Below are positions 9,384 through 17,874 of a stretch of 64,000 nucleotides of DNA, one piece after another. How positions within the stretch are numbered: the first letter of the stretch is position 1; every line of letters starts with the position of its first letter. The notes beneath the pieces are model-generated. The model had not been told where the DNA came from. It saw only the letters and a program-made list of their open reading frames with translations, and searched no databases. The DNA lies in contig JAVYOA010000002.1 in assembly GCA_038734945.1 (NCBI GenBank), positions 1 through 64,000 on the forward strand, written 5' to 3'. Made by a program: the position numbers and the translations under genes. Source of the stretch: Fervidicoccaceae archaeon (GTDB lineage Archaea; Thermoproteota; Thermoprotei_A; Sulfolobales; Fervidicoccaceae).

Positions 9384-12300
9384 TTTTCCTCTGGCAGGGT
9401 TGATGAATGAAGATATGCAAGGTAAAGAGCTATGGCTCTCAGCTTCATATATGCCTCTATTTTCTGCTCCTCATCGCTGAGCAGCTTCGAATATTCTCCC
9501 TTTTTTATCTTCTGAACTATTTCGAGGACGCTTTCGAGGGATGCTTCAGAAAGGGTATTGCCATAGATGCTCTTTGCGAGGGCCATGTAGGGCTCAAGGC
9601 TTGGCGGGGAGATTGCTCTCTCAATCTGCTTCATGACATCTATTCCAGACCTCTCTGCTGTCTGGGGAAGTCTTCTGAGACCCATGGAGAGAAGCGCTTT
9701 TCCAATGCTCTCGGATGGGATGAGAAGCTTGAACTCTCCATAGCTGATCATGTCCTCAAGCTCGTTTTCATATCTCTTCAGAGCTTCGTCAGGCTTCAAT
9801 CCGGGGGCTATTGGTGTTATGCTTGCATGCGCCTCGGCGCTCTCTCCATCGAAGTAAGACATTGCTACTAGATAGAGAAAAGGCCTTTCTCCACCCTCTA
9901 CGGGCTCAATTAGGGCATCGAGAGAGACGATCTTCAGATCCCTGGAAGGCCTCGGTATCCTCGCAAGGCTTCCTGATATGAGCACCTCCATTGTCCTGCC
10001 CTGGTTCAAGTACTCGAGTATCTTTTCGGCATACTGCTTCACGGAGTCCCAGTCGAAGCCAAGCTCAATGAAATCTGCATAGGCTAGCTCATCTATCTCG
10101 TTGAGGAGGATCATGTCGAGGTCATCTGGTACGTAATTTCTCACCTTCTCCTTGAATGAGAGCCAGTCAAAGTTCTCTATGAAACCAGCACTAGCACTCT
10201 CATGGAGATCGAACATCTTCTTTCCTCCAACAGTGACTATTCCATATTCTAGAAGATTCAACGGTATGCTCTCTGCTCTTCTAAGCACTATAATAATGAG
10301 GGCTAGACCCAGCCGGATCAGTCTCTCATCAAGCCGTTCATCAACTTCGTAGATGTAGCCATATGTGAAATCTGAGTATCTGCCATGAACCTCTACGGGA
10401 ACCTCTATGGGCCTCTTGCTTCGAGAGATAATCGTTTTTCCCTTTACAGTGAAGACTTTTGGTTTGGATGATGAGGCTATCCATAGGACCTTATCTGGAA
10501 TCTTTACCAGCTGGCCAAAGCCATTTCTTGGAGGATAGACGGTTAAGACAACTCTAGAGGTTAAAAATCCGTGGGAAAGATCCTTCATGAAGGAGGGCTC
10601 TTCCCCCCATCTGTACTTAGTCTCCATGTATTCTTCCATGGCCCTAGCAAAGGACTCATCCTCCCAGAAGTTCACGTCCTTGATCCTCTTCTCAATGACT
10701 GCTGTTACCCCCCTTCCCTTCTCTATTATTCTGTGCGAATATACAATGGAATCATTTGAGTAGTCGAAGCATCCTCTTTGAAAGAGCTCAACGAGGTCGC
10801 AGAAGCCTATTGGCTCAAGCAGTCTCAATCCCTTCTCTTCCTCAATTGCTCTCTTTATTCCATATGGAAGGGAGAACTCATAGAAGTTCATTCTTTTCCA
10901 TATGTACTCTAGTCTCTTTCTGTTCAGACCTCTCTCTCCTATGATTCCAGCCCTTCTCAGAGCCTCCTCTTCAAGCTCAGTTAGCTCATTTTTCCTGTAC
11001 CAGGTTGTCATGAGCTTAACGATTCCGGTGAAGAGCTTCTGGTAGAGGTTCCTTGGATTAACCATAGTTTTCTCCAGAGGAAGCGATAGCCATTTATCGA
11101 GAGCGTCAAAGCCTCTCGACAGGAGCTCCCTGTCCCAGCTTCCAAACGGAATAATTACTGTCTCGGTGAATGGTATTCCAGCCCTCCTTCCCTTTCTCCC
11201 CTCTCTCTGCTTGAACTCCCTAACGCTGTCTGGAAGACCGACGTGAACTATTCTAATTACCTTTCCAATGTCAATTCCCTGGGATAGGGTCCTAGGAGAA
11301 ATAATTATTTTCATCTCGCCCTTTCTGGCCTTCTCCTCTATTTCTTTTCTTCTCTCCTTAGATATGAGGTGGTGATGGGTTGAGACGCGCAGATCGCTAT
11401 CCCCCAGCCTCATCCTGAGAGTCCTTCCTATCTCCTCAGCCCTGTTTATGCTCCTGGTGAAAACGATTGTCAAGCCATCATCATCCAGGTATCTCTGGAG
11501 TATCTCAACGATGTCCAGACCAATTGATGGCACGGGAACTCCGAGGGCCTCAATGTAGCTCAGCACCTTGTAGGATCTCTCCTCGAAGGCCTCAAAGCTC
11601 TCAAGGGCCTCAGCTATTTCTTTTTCTTCCCTTATCCCGCTCTCCCTCATCTTCTTAAAGATCTCGCCCCTCTTCTTTCTTAGCTCCTCCCAAATAGCTC
11701 TTAGGTTCTTCCCCATCACTACATGCACTCTGTTCTCAACGTGGAATGCCTCTCCTCTTACAATTTTGTAGCCTCTGCCTGTAATGCTCTTCAAATACTC
11801 CCCGAGCTCATCAGGATTCGATAGGGTGGCTGTCAGAATGGCAATTTGTGGTTTCTCCTCGGCAGAATCTGAAATCAGCTGCAGCATTCCGAGAAGGAGG
11901 CTAATGCTCCTCGGATCATAGAAGTCGAATTCGTCGAGCACAATGAGGTTGACTGAGCTGAAGAAAGGCTCGAGAAGGCTCTTGTCCCTCTCTATCATGT
12001 ACTTCTTGAGCTCGCTCATGAGATAGGAAGGATTTGTCAGAAGTATGCTGCTTCTAGCTATTTTCCTTCTTATTCCTCCTGTTCCCTCAGCCTTTCTGAT
12101 CTCCTCTTTCGTTGGGGAATCCAGCCTCAGTACCTCGACTGAAAATGTTTTGGCATAGGATGATATTCTCTTTATTTGGTCCTCCGCTAGAGCAAGCGTA
12201 GGGTACATTACTATTGCCTTGAAGTTTCTTCTCTGAGCAGACATCCTGAGCGCTGGAAGGGCCCATGCCTCAGTTTTTCCTGAGCCAGTTCCAGAGATCA

Positions 12301-12535
12301 TGATGAGATTCATACCGGAAGACAGAGCATCAATGGCTTCCAGCTGGTGCTCATAGGGGTTTGCTGATGCCAGCCTTCTGGAAATTTCATCGCTTCCGTT
12401 TGAGAGCTCTGGAAAGAGATCTGAGAAAGAGGAAGCTATCCTTCTGGGCTCAACTGGAGGATCTATTCTCGTTATTAACGTGTAGCCGTCTGCCTCCAGA
12501 GATGCTCTGGAATCCAGAACCTTCATAATTTCCAT
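9374..12535 (-). CDS. Large superfamily 2 DEAD/DEAH-like helicase
   Basis: About 1053 residues. Motif I GTGSGKT is at about 82-88, motif II DEFD at about 201-204, motif III TATLS, then motif IV-VI segments FTRSINRAEEIGR, SQGIDIGKV and QREGRKGR. The DEFD box and QREGRKGR are unusual variants of DEAH/DEVH and QRxGRxGR. The C-terminal half (over 400 residues) has no domain I recognise. I start it at ATG 12535, not at the longer open frame, because GAGGAGG lies 8 nt upstream and because the longer form would overlap the agmatinase-family gene. Family knowledge says ATP-driven DNA or RNA unwinding; it lacks the winged-helix order that would mark Lhr or Hel308 to my eye. Confidence 0.8.
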   Translation of the reverse strand: MEIMKVLDSRASLEADGYTLITRIDPPVEPRRIASSFSDLFPELSNGSDEISRRLASANPYEHQLEAIDALSSGMNLIMISGTGSGKTEAWALPALRMSAQRRNFKAIVMYPTLALAEDQIKRISSYAKTFSVEVLRLDSPTKEEIRKAEGTGGIRRKIARSSILLTNPSYLMSELKKYMIERDKSLLEPFFSSVNLIVLDEFDFYDPRSISLLLGMLQLISDSAEEKPQIAILTATLSNPDELGEYLKSITGRGYKIVRGEAFHVENRVHVVMGKNLRAIWEELRKKRGEIFKKMRESGIREEKEIAEALESFEAFEERSYKVLSYIEALGVPVPSIGLDIVEILQRYLDDDGLTIVFTRSINRAEEIGRTLRMRLGDSDLRVSTHHHLISKERRKEIEEKARKGEMKIIISPRTLSQGIDIGKVIRIVHVGLPDSVREFKQREGRKGRRAGIPFTETVIIPFGSWDRELLSRGFDALDKWLSLPLEKTMVNPRNLYQKLFTGIVKLMTTWYRKNELTELEEEALRRAGIIGERGLNRKRLEYIWKRMNFYEFSLPYGIKRAIEEEKGLRLLEPIGFCDLVELFQRGCFDYSNDSIVYSHRIIEKGRGVTAVIEKRIKDVNFWEDESFARAMEEYMETKYRWGEEPSFMKDLSHGFLTSRVVLTVYPPRNGFGQLVKIPDKVLWIASSSKPKVFTVKGKTIISRSKRPIEVPVEVHGRYSDFTYGYIYEVDERLDERLIRLGLALIIIVLRRAESIPLNLLEYGIVTVGGKKMFDLHESASAGFIENFDWLSFKEKVRNYVPDDLDMILLNEIDELAYADFIELGFDWDSVKQYAEKILEYLNQGRTMEVLISGSLARIPRPSRDLKIVSLDALIEPVEGGERPFLYLVAMSYFDGESAEAHASITPIAPGLKPDEALKRYENELEDMISYGEFKLLIPSESIGKALLSMGLRRLPQTAERSGIDVMKQIERAISPPSLEPYMALAKSIYGNTLSEASLESVLEIVQKIKKGEYSKLLSDEEQKIEAYMKLRAIALYLAYLHSSTLPEENHP

Positions 12536-12593
12536 GAAAGTGGCCTCCTCTTTATTAACTATAAAACAGGGATTTAAATGCAGGAGGTTTGTC

Positions 12594-13490
12594 ATGAGCT
12601 GGAGGCTGAGGCTGGAGAGGGGAAAAACCTTTGCCAACTTCTCATCTTCAAGAGATAGAACAAAGATAAGCATCATCGGAGCTCCTCTTGATATATCGAA
12701 CTCGCATGCTCCTGGGACAATGTATGCTCCTGACGAGATAAGAAAAATAGCTGAGAGCCTAGAATGGTATTCCTTCATTTCTGAGAGAGATCTAACTGAG
12801 TTTGGTCTGCATGATGAGGGGAACCTCGTTCTCTATCCAGGAGAAATTGGAAAAAGCATTGATCTCATATCCGAGGCCCTCTCTGATTTGAGAGGAGAGG
12901 GAAGGATACCTTTTTTGCTTGGTGGAGAGCACACTGTGAGCATAGCTTCTTCGAGAATTGTTTCTGGGGATTGTCTGGTAATAGTTTTCGATGCCCATCT
13001 TGACTTAAGGGATGAATATCTGGGTTCCTATGTGAATCACGCAACTGCTATGAGGAGGCTGTGGGAGCGATCAGGATCTCCAAAGTTCGCATTTATTGGA
13101 ACCAGGGCTGTCTCTCCAGAGGAGCTGGAGTTTGCAAGGAAGGAGGGGATGGAAATATTCACAAGCAGGACTATATGGAAGTATGGATCATCGGAGGCCG
13201 TGAAGAGGATAAATAGGATGATCGAGGAAGCGAAATGCGTTTACATATCATTTGACATGGATGTAGTAGATCCAGGCTTTGCTCCAGGTGTTGGTACCCC
13301 GGAGCCCCTAGGGCTAGAGCCAAATGCTGTTGCAGGAATGCTTGTATCATTGGTTGGGGAAAAGCTAATTGGGTTCGATATGGTCGAGGTCAATCCCATG
13401 AGAGACTGCGGAGAGGCAACAAGCGCTCTGGCTGCAAAGCTAATAATAGAAGCTATAATTAAGTATGAGATCAGCAGGAAAGCTAAATAG
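12594..13490 (+). CDS. speB: Agmatinase/arginase family ureohydrolase
   Basis: A 298-residue enzyme with the three binuclear manganese motifs in order: GGEHTVS, DAHLDLRDEY (DAHxD) and SFDMDVVDPGFAPGVGTPEP (SxDxDxxDPxxxPGxGTP). Most archaeal members are agmatinases giving putrescine and urea, which fits polyamine synthesis in thermophiles, but arginase or formiminoglutamase activity cannot be excluded. ATG at 12594 is chosen since AGGAGGT sits 6 nt upstream; a longer frame from 12534 has no such signal. Only 58 bp separate it from the divergent helicase start, so both promoters share that gap. Its last 8 bp overlap the convergent rpo12 gene. Confidence 0.88.
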   Translation: MSWRLRLERGKTFANFSSSRDRTKISIIGAPLDISNSHAPGTMYAPDEIRKIAESLEWYSFISERDLTEFGLHDEGNLVLYPGEIGKSIDLISEALSDLRGEGRIPFLLGGEHTVSIASSRIVSGDCLVIVFDAHLDLRDEYLGSYVNHATAMRRLWERSGSPKFAFIGTRAVSPEELEFARKEGMEIFTSRTIWKYGSSEAVKRINRMIEEAKCVYISFDMDVVDPGFAPGVGTPEPLGLEPNAVAGMLVSLVGEKLIGFDMVEVNPMRDCGEATSALAAKLIIEAIIKYEISRKAK

Positions 13491-13644
13491 CCTTGATCCT
13501 CTTTACATATGGCTTTCTCACTTTATATACAATTTTGCTTCCGCAGTAAACACACTTTATGCTATGAAGCAGCTCGAAGTCCTGAGGCTTCAATTCCTTC
13601 CCGCATCTGGCACACACGTAAATAACTTCTCCTCTTGCCGGCAC
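13483..13644 (-). CDS. rpo12: DNA-directed RNA polymerase subunit Rpo12 (RpoP)
   Basis: A tiny zinc-ribbon protein: CARCGKEL then CVYCGSKIVYKVRKPYVKRIKAI. The CxxC pair, the YCG..I.YKVR strand and the C-terminal VKR.KAI tail are diagnostic of archaeal and eukaryotic RPB12-type subunits, which help assemble the Rpo3/Rpo10/Rpo11 platform. A GTG at 13644 gives 53 residues, near the usual size of about 48; a TTG at 13677 would add 11 residues (LYLWWSILEE-like) that are not typical of the family. The gene overlaps the end of the agmatinase-family gene tail to tail. Confidence 0.85.
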   Translation of the reverse strand: MPARGEVIYVCARCGKELKPQDFELLHSIKCVYCGSKIVYKVRKPYVKRIKAI

Positions 13645-13754
13645 TTCCTCCAAAATAGACCACCATAGATAAAGCAAGCATGAGGAATAATAAATCTGAT
13701 TGTTTGAAGAAATTTTTTTATTTTGAATGATAGAGCATAGAACAGTGATGCATC

Positions 13755-15698
13755 TTGGGACTTACTATTGAGGACCTGGATAAATTGGTTCTTGTTTCCG
13801 ATCCAAAGCTCTCTCCTGACTCGAAATTTATAGCATTTGTTGTGACCAAGCCCTCAGTGAAAGATGATAGATACAGCTCATCAATATGGCTGTACAGTCT
13901 AGAGGATGACTCGAGCTTTCCATTAACGGATGGTCCAAGCGATTTCTCTCCCTCATGGAGCCCAGATGGTAGGTTCTTGAGCTTTGTGAGGAGGGTGGAA
14001 CAGCAGGACTCAACATTCTTCGAGCTTAGAATTGCTGACATGAAGCACAATGCTCAGCAGAGAGCGCTTCTGAGAACAGAGAAGGGGATATGGGGGGTGA
14101 GATGGAGCAGAGATGGAAGGGAAATAATGTTTCTCAGCAGTAAGGGAGAGATTGAGAAGGATGTGAAGCACATAGAGGACATACCCATATGGTTCAATGG
14201 AAAGGGCTTCACGTATAACATAAAGTCAAGGGTATTCATAGCAGACGTATCTTCCGGAAACTACAGAGAAGTTGAAATCAGCGAGAAGGAAGATATATCT
14301 CAGGCTGAATGGCATCCCAGCGGGAGGAAGATCGTTTATTTATCATCTTCCGATAGTTCAAGGCCGTACATATCAGATCTTCACATCTTCGATCTGGAAA
14401 GCAAGATGGATGAGAAGATAACCAAAAGCGATATGTCTATAGAGGATTTTGATTTGAATATGGCAGGAACGAAAGCAGTGATAAGGGGGCTGGATCTATC
14501 GAGGGGGCTAGCTGGACACAACAGGCTATGGCTCGTTGATCTAAGAAATGGAGAGATGGAGGAGATTTCTCTTCCTGATAAAGATGTGTCCAATTCAATG
14601 AACTCGGATGTGAGGGGGCCGAGCAGTGGAAAGAAGCTGCAGTGGATCGGCGAATATATTTACTTTCCACTCATGAATGGATACAGAGCATCTCTTTACA
14701 GGTGGAACGAAAGCGATGGATTCTCTCCTCTTGTGGAAGGAGAGTTCACTGTAGAAGATTATTCCGTGGGAAAAAATGTTGTTGCCCTGACAGTGATGAG
14801 CTCGACTGAGCTCCCTGAGCTCTTTCTCCTGAGGAATGAAGAGCTGAGGAAGCTTACATCCTTCAATGATTCCCTATTGAGGCAGGCAAAGCTGACCAGG
14901 CCTGAGAAGTTCGCTGTGAAGGCAAGTGATGGAGAACAGATAGATGCATTTATTTTGAAGCCATCTTCATTCGAACCTGGCAGGAAGTATCCGGCCATTT
15001 TGTATATTCATGGAGGTCCAGCAACAGCATATGGAGAGTCATTCATTCACGAGTTTCACGTCCTCTCTAATGAGGGTTTTGTGGTCATCTATTCTAACCC
15101 AAGGGGGAGCTCGGGATATTCAGAGAGCTTCAGAGATATAAGGGGAAGCTATGGAACTAGAGACTTCCAGGATATAATGGAGGTTCTGGATGAAGCATTG
15201 AGAAGGTATGATTTCATCGATTCCCAGAGGCTAGGAGTAGCTGGTGGAAGCTATGGAGGATTCATGACCAACTGGATAATTACTCATACCGATAGATTCA
15301 GGGCAGCTGTTACCCAGAGATCAATAAGCAATTGGATAAGCTTCTACGGCACTTCGGATATAGGGTTCTACTTTGCCGAAGATCAAATACTTGGAAGGCT
15401 GGGTAAGAGGCTGTGGGAAGAGGGATCCTTTCAGAAGCTGTGGGATGCCTCTCCTCTCAAATATGCTGGTAATATCTCGACTCCAACGCTAATACTGCAC
15501 TCAGATGAGGACTATAGATGCTGGCTTGATCAAGCAATACAGCTGTTCACAGCTATTAAGCTGAGAGGTGTTCCTACGCGGCTCGTGATTTTTCCAAGAG
15601 AGAACCACGATCTCTCAAGGAGCGGAAAGCCAAAACATAGAGTGGAGAGGCTGAAGGAAATAGTGCAGTGGTTCAATAAGTATCTCAAGATGCCCTGA
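13755..15698 (+). CDS. Acylaminoacyl-peptidase-like S9 serine peptidase
   Basis: A 647-residue two-domain peptidase. The N-terminal half has WD40/propeller-like repeats (LSPDSKFIAFVV, FSPSWSPDGRFLSFV, GVRWSRDGREIMFLSS, WHPSGRKIVYLSS). The C-terminal alpha/beta hydrolase carries the triad: Ser499 in GGSYGG, Asp584 or Asp586 in HSDEDYRCW, and His618 in ENHDLSR. HGGP near 420 forms the oxyanion hole. The propeller restricts entry to short peptides; archaeal relatives release acylated or free N-terminal residues. No signal peptide is seen, so it should be cytoplasmic. Start TTG 13755 is the only one that preserves the first conserved strand; there is no clear ribosome binding site, suggesting a leaderless transcript. 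Confidence 0.9.
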   Translation: MGLTIEDLDKLVLVSDPKLSPDSKFIAFVVTKPSVKDDRYSSSIWLYSLEDDSSFPLTDGPSDFSPSWSPDGRFLSFVRRVEQQDSTFFELRIADMKHNAQQRALLRTEKGIWGVRWSRDGREIMFLSSKGEIEKDVKHIEDIPIWFNGKGFTYNIKSRVFIADVSSGNYREVEISEKEDISQAEWHPSGRKIVYLSSSDSSRPYISDLHIFDLESKMDEKITKSDMSIEDFDLNMAGTKAVIRGLDLSRGLAGHNRLWLVDLRNGEMEEISLPDKDVSNSMNSDVRGPSSGKKLQWIGEYIYFPLMNGYRASLYRWNESDGFSPLVEGEFTVEDYSVGKNVVALTVMSSTELPELFLLRNEELRKLTSFNDSLLRQAKLTRPEKFAVKASDGEQIDAFILKPSSFEPGRKYPAILYIHGGPATAYGESFIHEFHVLSNEGFVVIYSNPRGSSGYSESFRDIRGSYGTRDFQDIMEVLDEALRRYDFIDSQRLGVAGGSYGGFMTNWIITHTDRFRAAVTQRSISNWISFYGTSDIGFYFAEDQILGRLGKRLWEEGSFQKLWDASPLKYAGNISTPTLILHSDEDYRCWLDQAIQLFTAIKLRGVPTRLVIFPRENHDLSRSGKPKHRVERLKEIVQWFNKYLKMP

Positions 15699-15702
15699 GA
15701 TG

Positions 15703-16191
15703 CTATTTTTTCCCTTCATCTATTAGCTTTCTAAGGAGATCGTCGTGTCTCAGCTCATCCTCTCCAATTAGCATCAGCACTTTTGCTATTTCTCCGCGAC
15801 TCTCCTCGGAAAGGATTCTAGAAATGGAGGAAACCATGGCCTCCTCGTAGATTTTTCTCTCGACTGATGAAGTGCACTCAAGAAGCTCCTCGAGTTCCTT
15901 TTCATCTATTCTTTCTATATTCGATATTCTCTCTCTGAGCTCGCTGTTGAGCTTAATGACATCTCTGTACATTTCTCCGAGAAGCTCTGAGCACAGCTCT
16001 GGGTTCTCAGATTGCTCTTCTCCAGCTAGTCTGGAATAAATTAGATAGTGCTTCAGCGTGTCGAGTGATATGAATAGAATTGTTCCTCTCTCTTTGCTAT
16101 CCTCCATTTTTGAATAGAGGTCGTCATATAGCTTGTAAGTCTCCTTTTCCATATATGCGAGACAGCTGAGAACTTCCTTGATTTTCTCCAT
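15703..16191 (-). CDS. Ferritin-like (rubrerythrin-fold) protein
   Basis: A 162-residue, almost entirely helical protein. Possible di-iron ligands are visible in four helices: Glu in AYMEKETYKLYDDL (helix 1), His in LDTLKHYLIY (helix 2), Glu in SSVERKIYEEAM (helix 3) and the ExxxH of GEDELRHDDLLRKL (helix 4). That spacing fits the ferritin-like superfamily; it lacks a C-terminal rubredoxin domain. Such proteins store iron or reduce peroxide, but substrate is not inferable. It converges with the peptidase gene, 4 bp apart. Confidence 0.6.
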   Translation of the reverse strand: MEKIKEVLSCLAYMEKETYKLYDDLYSKMEDSKERGTILFISLDTLKHYLIYSRLAGEEQSENPELCSELLGEMYRDVIKLNSELRERISNIERIDEKELEELLECTSSVERKIYEEAMVSSISRILSEESRGEIAKVLMLIGEDELRHDDLLRKLIDEGKK

Positions 16192-16581
16192 ACATACTCA
16201 CTCCGAAATATTATGAAATATTCTAATACATAATTTTTTCCTAAAGTTCCTCAAATTAAGGAGATTTGCGTCGAGATTTTCAACCAGCTCTGCAGCTTCA
16301 ATGCAAAATAGGAGAAATGTTGTCTTTAAAGAATAAAAAGCTAGCTCAATATCCGCTTTCTTGCAAATAAACAACCGATTTGCTTCTACAAGACTTGAAG
16401 AGCGCCCATGACCTCATGCAGAGTGTCTGGCAGCTGCAGTGAATCGTAGAGCAGAAAGCATGTAGCAAACGAATGTGCTTGATATTGAAAAATTTTCTAT
16501 ATACTTCAATTTTATTCTTTTTAAAAAGTATTACGGTATGGATCTTCTCTCCTTAATGCTTGCGAGCTCCTTTTGCTAGGA
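16192..16581. other. Intergenic stretch, no gene seen
   Basis: About 390 bp of AT-rich spacer. I see no coding frame with a recognisable motif, no tRNA arm and no C/D boxes. It may hold the promoter of the ferritin-like gene at its left end. Together with the truncated TauE gene beside it, this could be the scar of a deletion or rearrangement. Confidence 0.5.
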
Positions 16582-17052
16582 TCAGAAACCAACTAAAGAA
16601 AAAATTCTGTATAAAGTCATAACAACGATTAATAGCCCAAACAGCTTTTTCAGTAGAATGGATGGCACATACTTGGAAGTTATCCTAGCACCAGCATATG
16701 AAGCTATTGTAGAGGTAATGAGCAGTATAGCTGTCAATTGGAGATCCATGCTAATATTCCCCAGCCTTGGTATTAGTGCTGAAAAAGAGGGGGGACAGAC
16801 AGCAACAGCATTTATTCCAGCTGCTTTCTTCGGCTCAAGGCCAGCAATAATCAAAGTTGGCATAAGCAGAAATCCTGGCCCAACGCCAAGAAATCCTGCA
16901 AGTATAGAGATGGGAACTGCTAAGATAAGTGCTAGTTTATATCTCTCTTTACTTGCAGTGGCTTTAACTGGCTTGAATAACCTGTAGGCAAGATAGAGGA
17001 CTGAAGCAAAGTAGATAAACCACACATAGAGCTGCGGAACTTTTAATACCAA
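16582..17052 (-). pseudogene. 5'-truncated TauE/SafE-family permease remnant
   Basis: TauE/SafE (DUF81) permeases are usually about 250-300 residues made of two homologous four-helix repeats. Here only the tail of repeat 1 (APIGSILVLKVPQLYVWF) and a complete repeat 2 (GFLGVGPGFLLMPTLIIAGL, then INAVAVCPPSFSALI and GARITSKYVPSILLKKLF) remain. Reading upstream in frame, the coding sense continues past the nominal TTG start as VTTLSAPIGS and then hits a TAG near 17086; repeat 1 is missing and no fragment of it is recognisable in other frames before 17150. So the gene has lost its first half. A functional half-size protein is conceivable but there is no good start signal. Confidence 0.65.
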
Positions 17053-17153
17053 TATAGAGCCTATGGGTGCTGAAAGAGTTGTAACTAGCTATTAGGTGAT
17101 TCTCTCTCATTCTAATTTTTTTCATGCATTGAATAATGAAAAAAGAGGAGATT

Positions 17154-17405
17154 TTATTGGGATTTCTTGAGCTCCTCTATTCTGGAGTCTATGTCCTTTA
17201 GGACAAAGTCAGTTATGTATTTTCTCAGGTCCTCTAGATATCTGAGCTCCTCCTCTTTTGAGAAGAAGCCTCCAGCATAGGTTGGAGTGTACCGGAATGG
17301 CAGGCCATAGCACCATCCTCTGCCATACCAATATCCAGGTCTTTCCCATGGAGGAAGATCTGACCAAGGACCGTTTCCAGGATATAATCCTCTTCTCCAC
17401 CACAT
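17154..17405 (-). CDS. Small Gly/Trp/Pro-rich protein next to a DUF134 regulator
   Basis: About 83 residues starting at ATG 17405 (MWWRRGLYPGNGPWSDLPPW), with GGTGAT just upstream. The first half is rich in Gly, Pro, Trp and Tyr; the second half is a charged helix (EEELRYLEDLRKYITDFVLKDIDSRIEELKKS). This two-part layout is like the DUF5320-type small proteins that often neighbour DUF134 regulators and dinitrogenase iron-molybdenum cofactor-like proteins. No function is known to me. It follows the DUF134 gene in the same direction and is probably co-transcribed. Confidence 0.55.
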   Translation of the reverse strand: MWWRRGLYPGNGPWSDLPPWERPGYWYGRGWCYGLPFRYTPTYAGGFFSKEEELRYLEDLRKYITDFVLKDIDSRIEELKKSQ

Positions 17406-17439
17406 TTTTTGATCACCAATTTTGAAATATGTTTCAGAA

Positions 17440-17799
17440 TTAATAAGCTTTTTGGTCGTTTTTTTCCTCCAAATTTCCTCCTTTTTTTGAAACAAGTTTT
17501 ATTGGCTTTCCAAAAAATAGAGCATCAGCAAGCTTCATTCTGCATGATTCCAATATACGCCAGAAAGTGGCCTTTGAGACTCCCATAATATTTGCTGCCT
17601 GATCCGTGGAGAGACCGTCAAGATGTATTAGCTTGAGAGCTTCTATCTCATAATCATAGATTTCAACAATGTTCTTTTGCTCTATCCCAACTGAGCCTTT
17701 CACTGGGAGAAAGATCAGTTCCTCCACTTCTAGTCTAGATCTCACTTCTATGGGAGGCCTTCCCCTGCAGCCGCGGCGGCCCTGCATCCATCTTGGCAT
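17440..17799 (-). CDS. DUF134/UPF0251 helix-turn-helix regulator
   Basis: A 119-residue protein with the DUF134 plan: MPR start with a basic Cys/Arg-rich tail (MPRWMQGRRGCRGRPP), a Glu-rich linker, then a sigma-70 region 4-like helix-turn-helix IYDYEIEALKLIHLDGLSTDQAANIMGVSKATFWRILES, given here by its landmarks: IEALKLI, LSTDQAANIMGVSKATFWRI. Members are thought to be DNA-binding regulators. The last part (SKKGGNLEEKNDQKAY) overlaps the leader of the next gene. Confidence 0.8.
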   Translation of the reverse strand: MPRWMQGRRGCRGRPPIEVRSRLEVEELIFLPVKGSVGIEQKNIVEIYDYEIEALKLIHLDGLSTDQAANIMGVSKATFWRILESCRMKLADALFFGKPIKLVSKKGGNLEEKNDQKAY

Positions 17800-17874
17800 G
17801 ATGATTATTTCCCTAATAATAATAAGGCGAAGGGATTATTATTGCATTTGCTTATGCTCCTTATGCTAAAGAAA

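Noticed and set aside
9374-12778. Longer form of the helicase starting at 12778
   Set aside because: It would cover the first 185 bp of the agmatinase-family gene and lacks a ribosome site; ATG 12535 has GAGGAGG in front.
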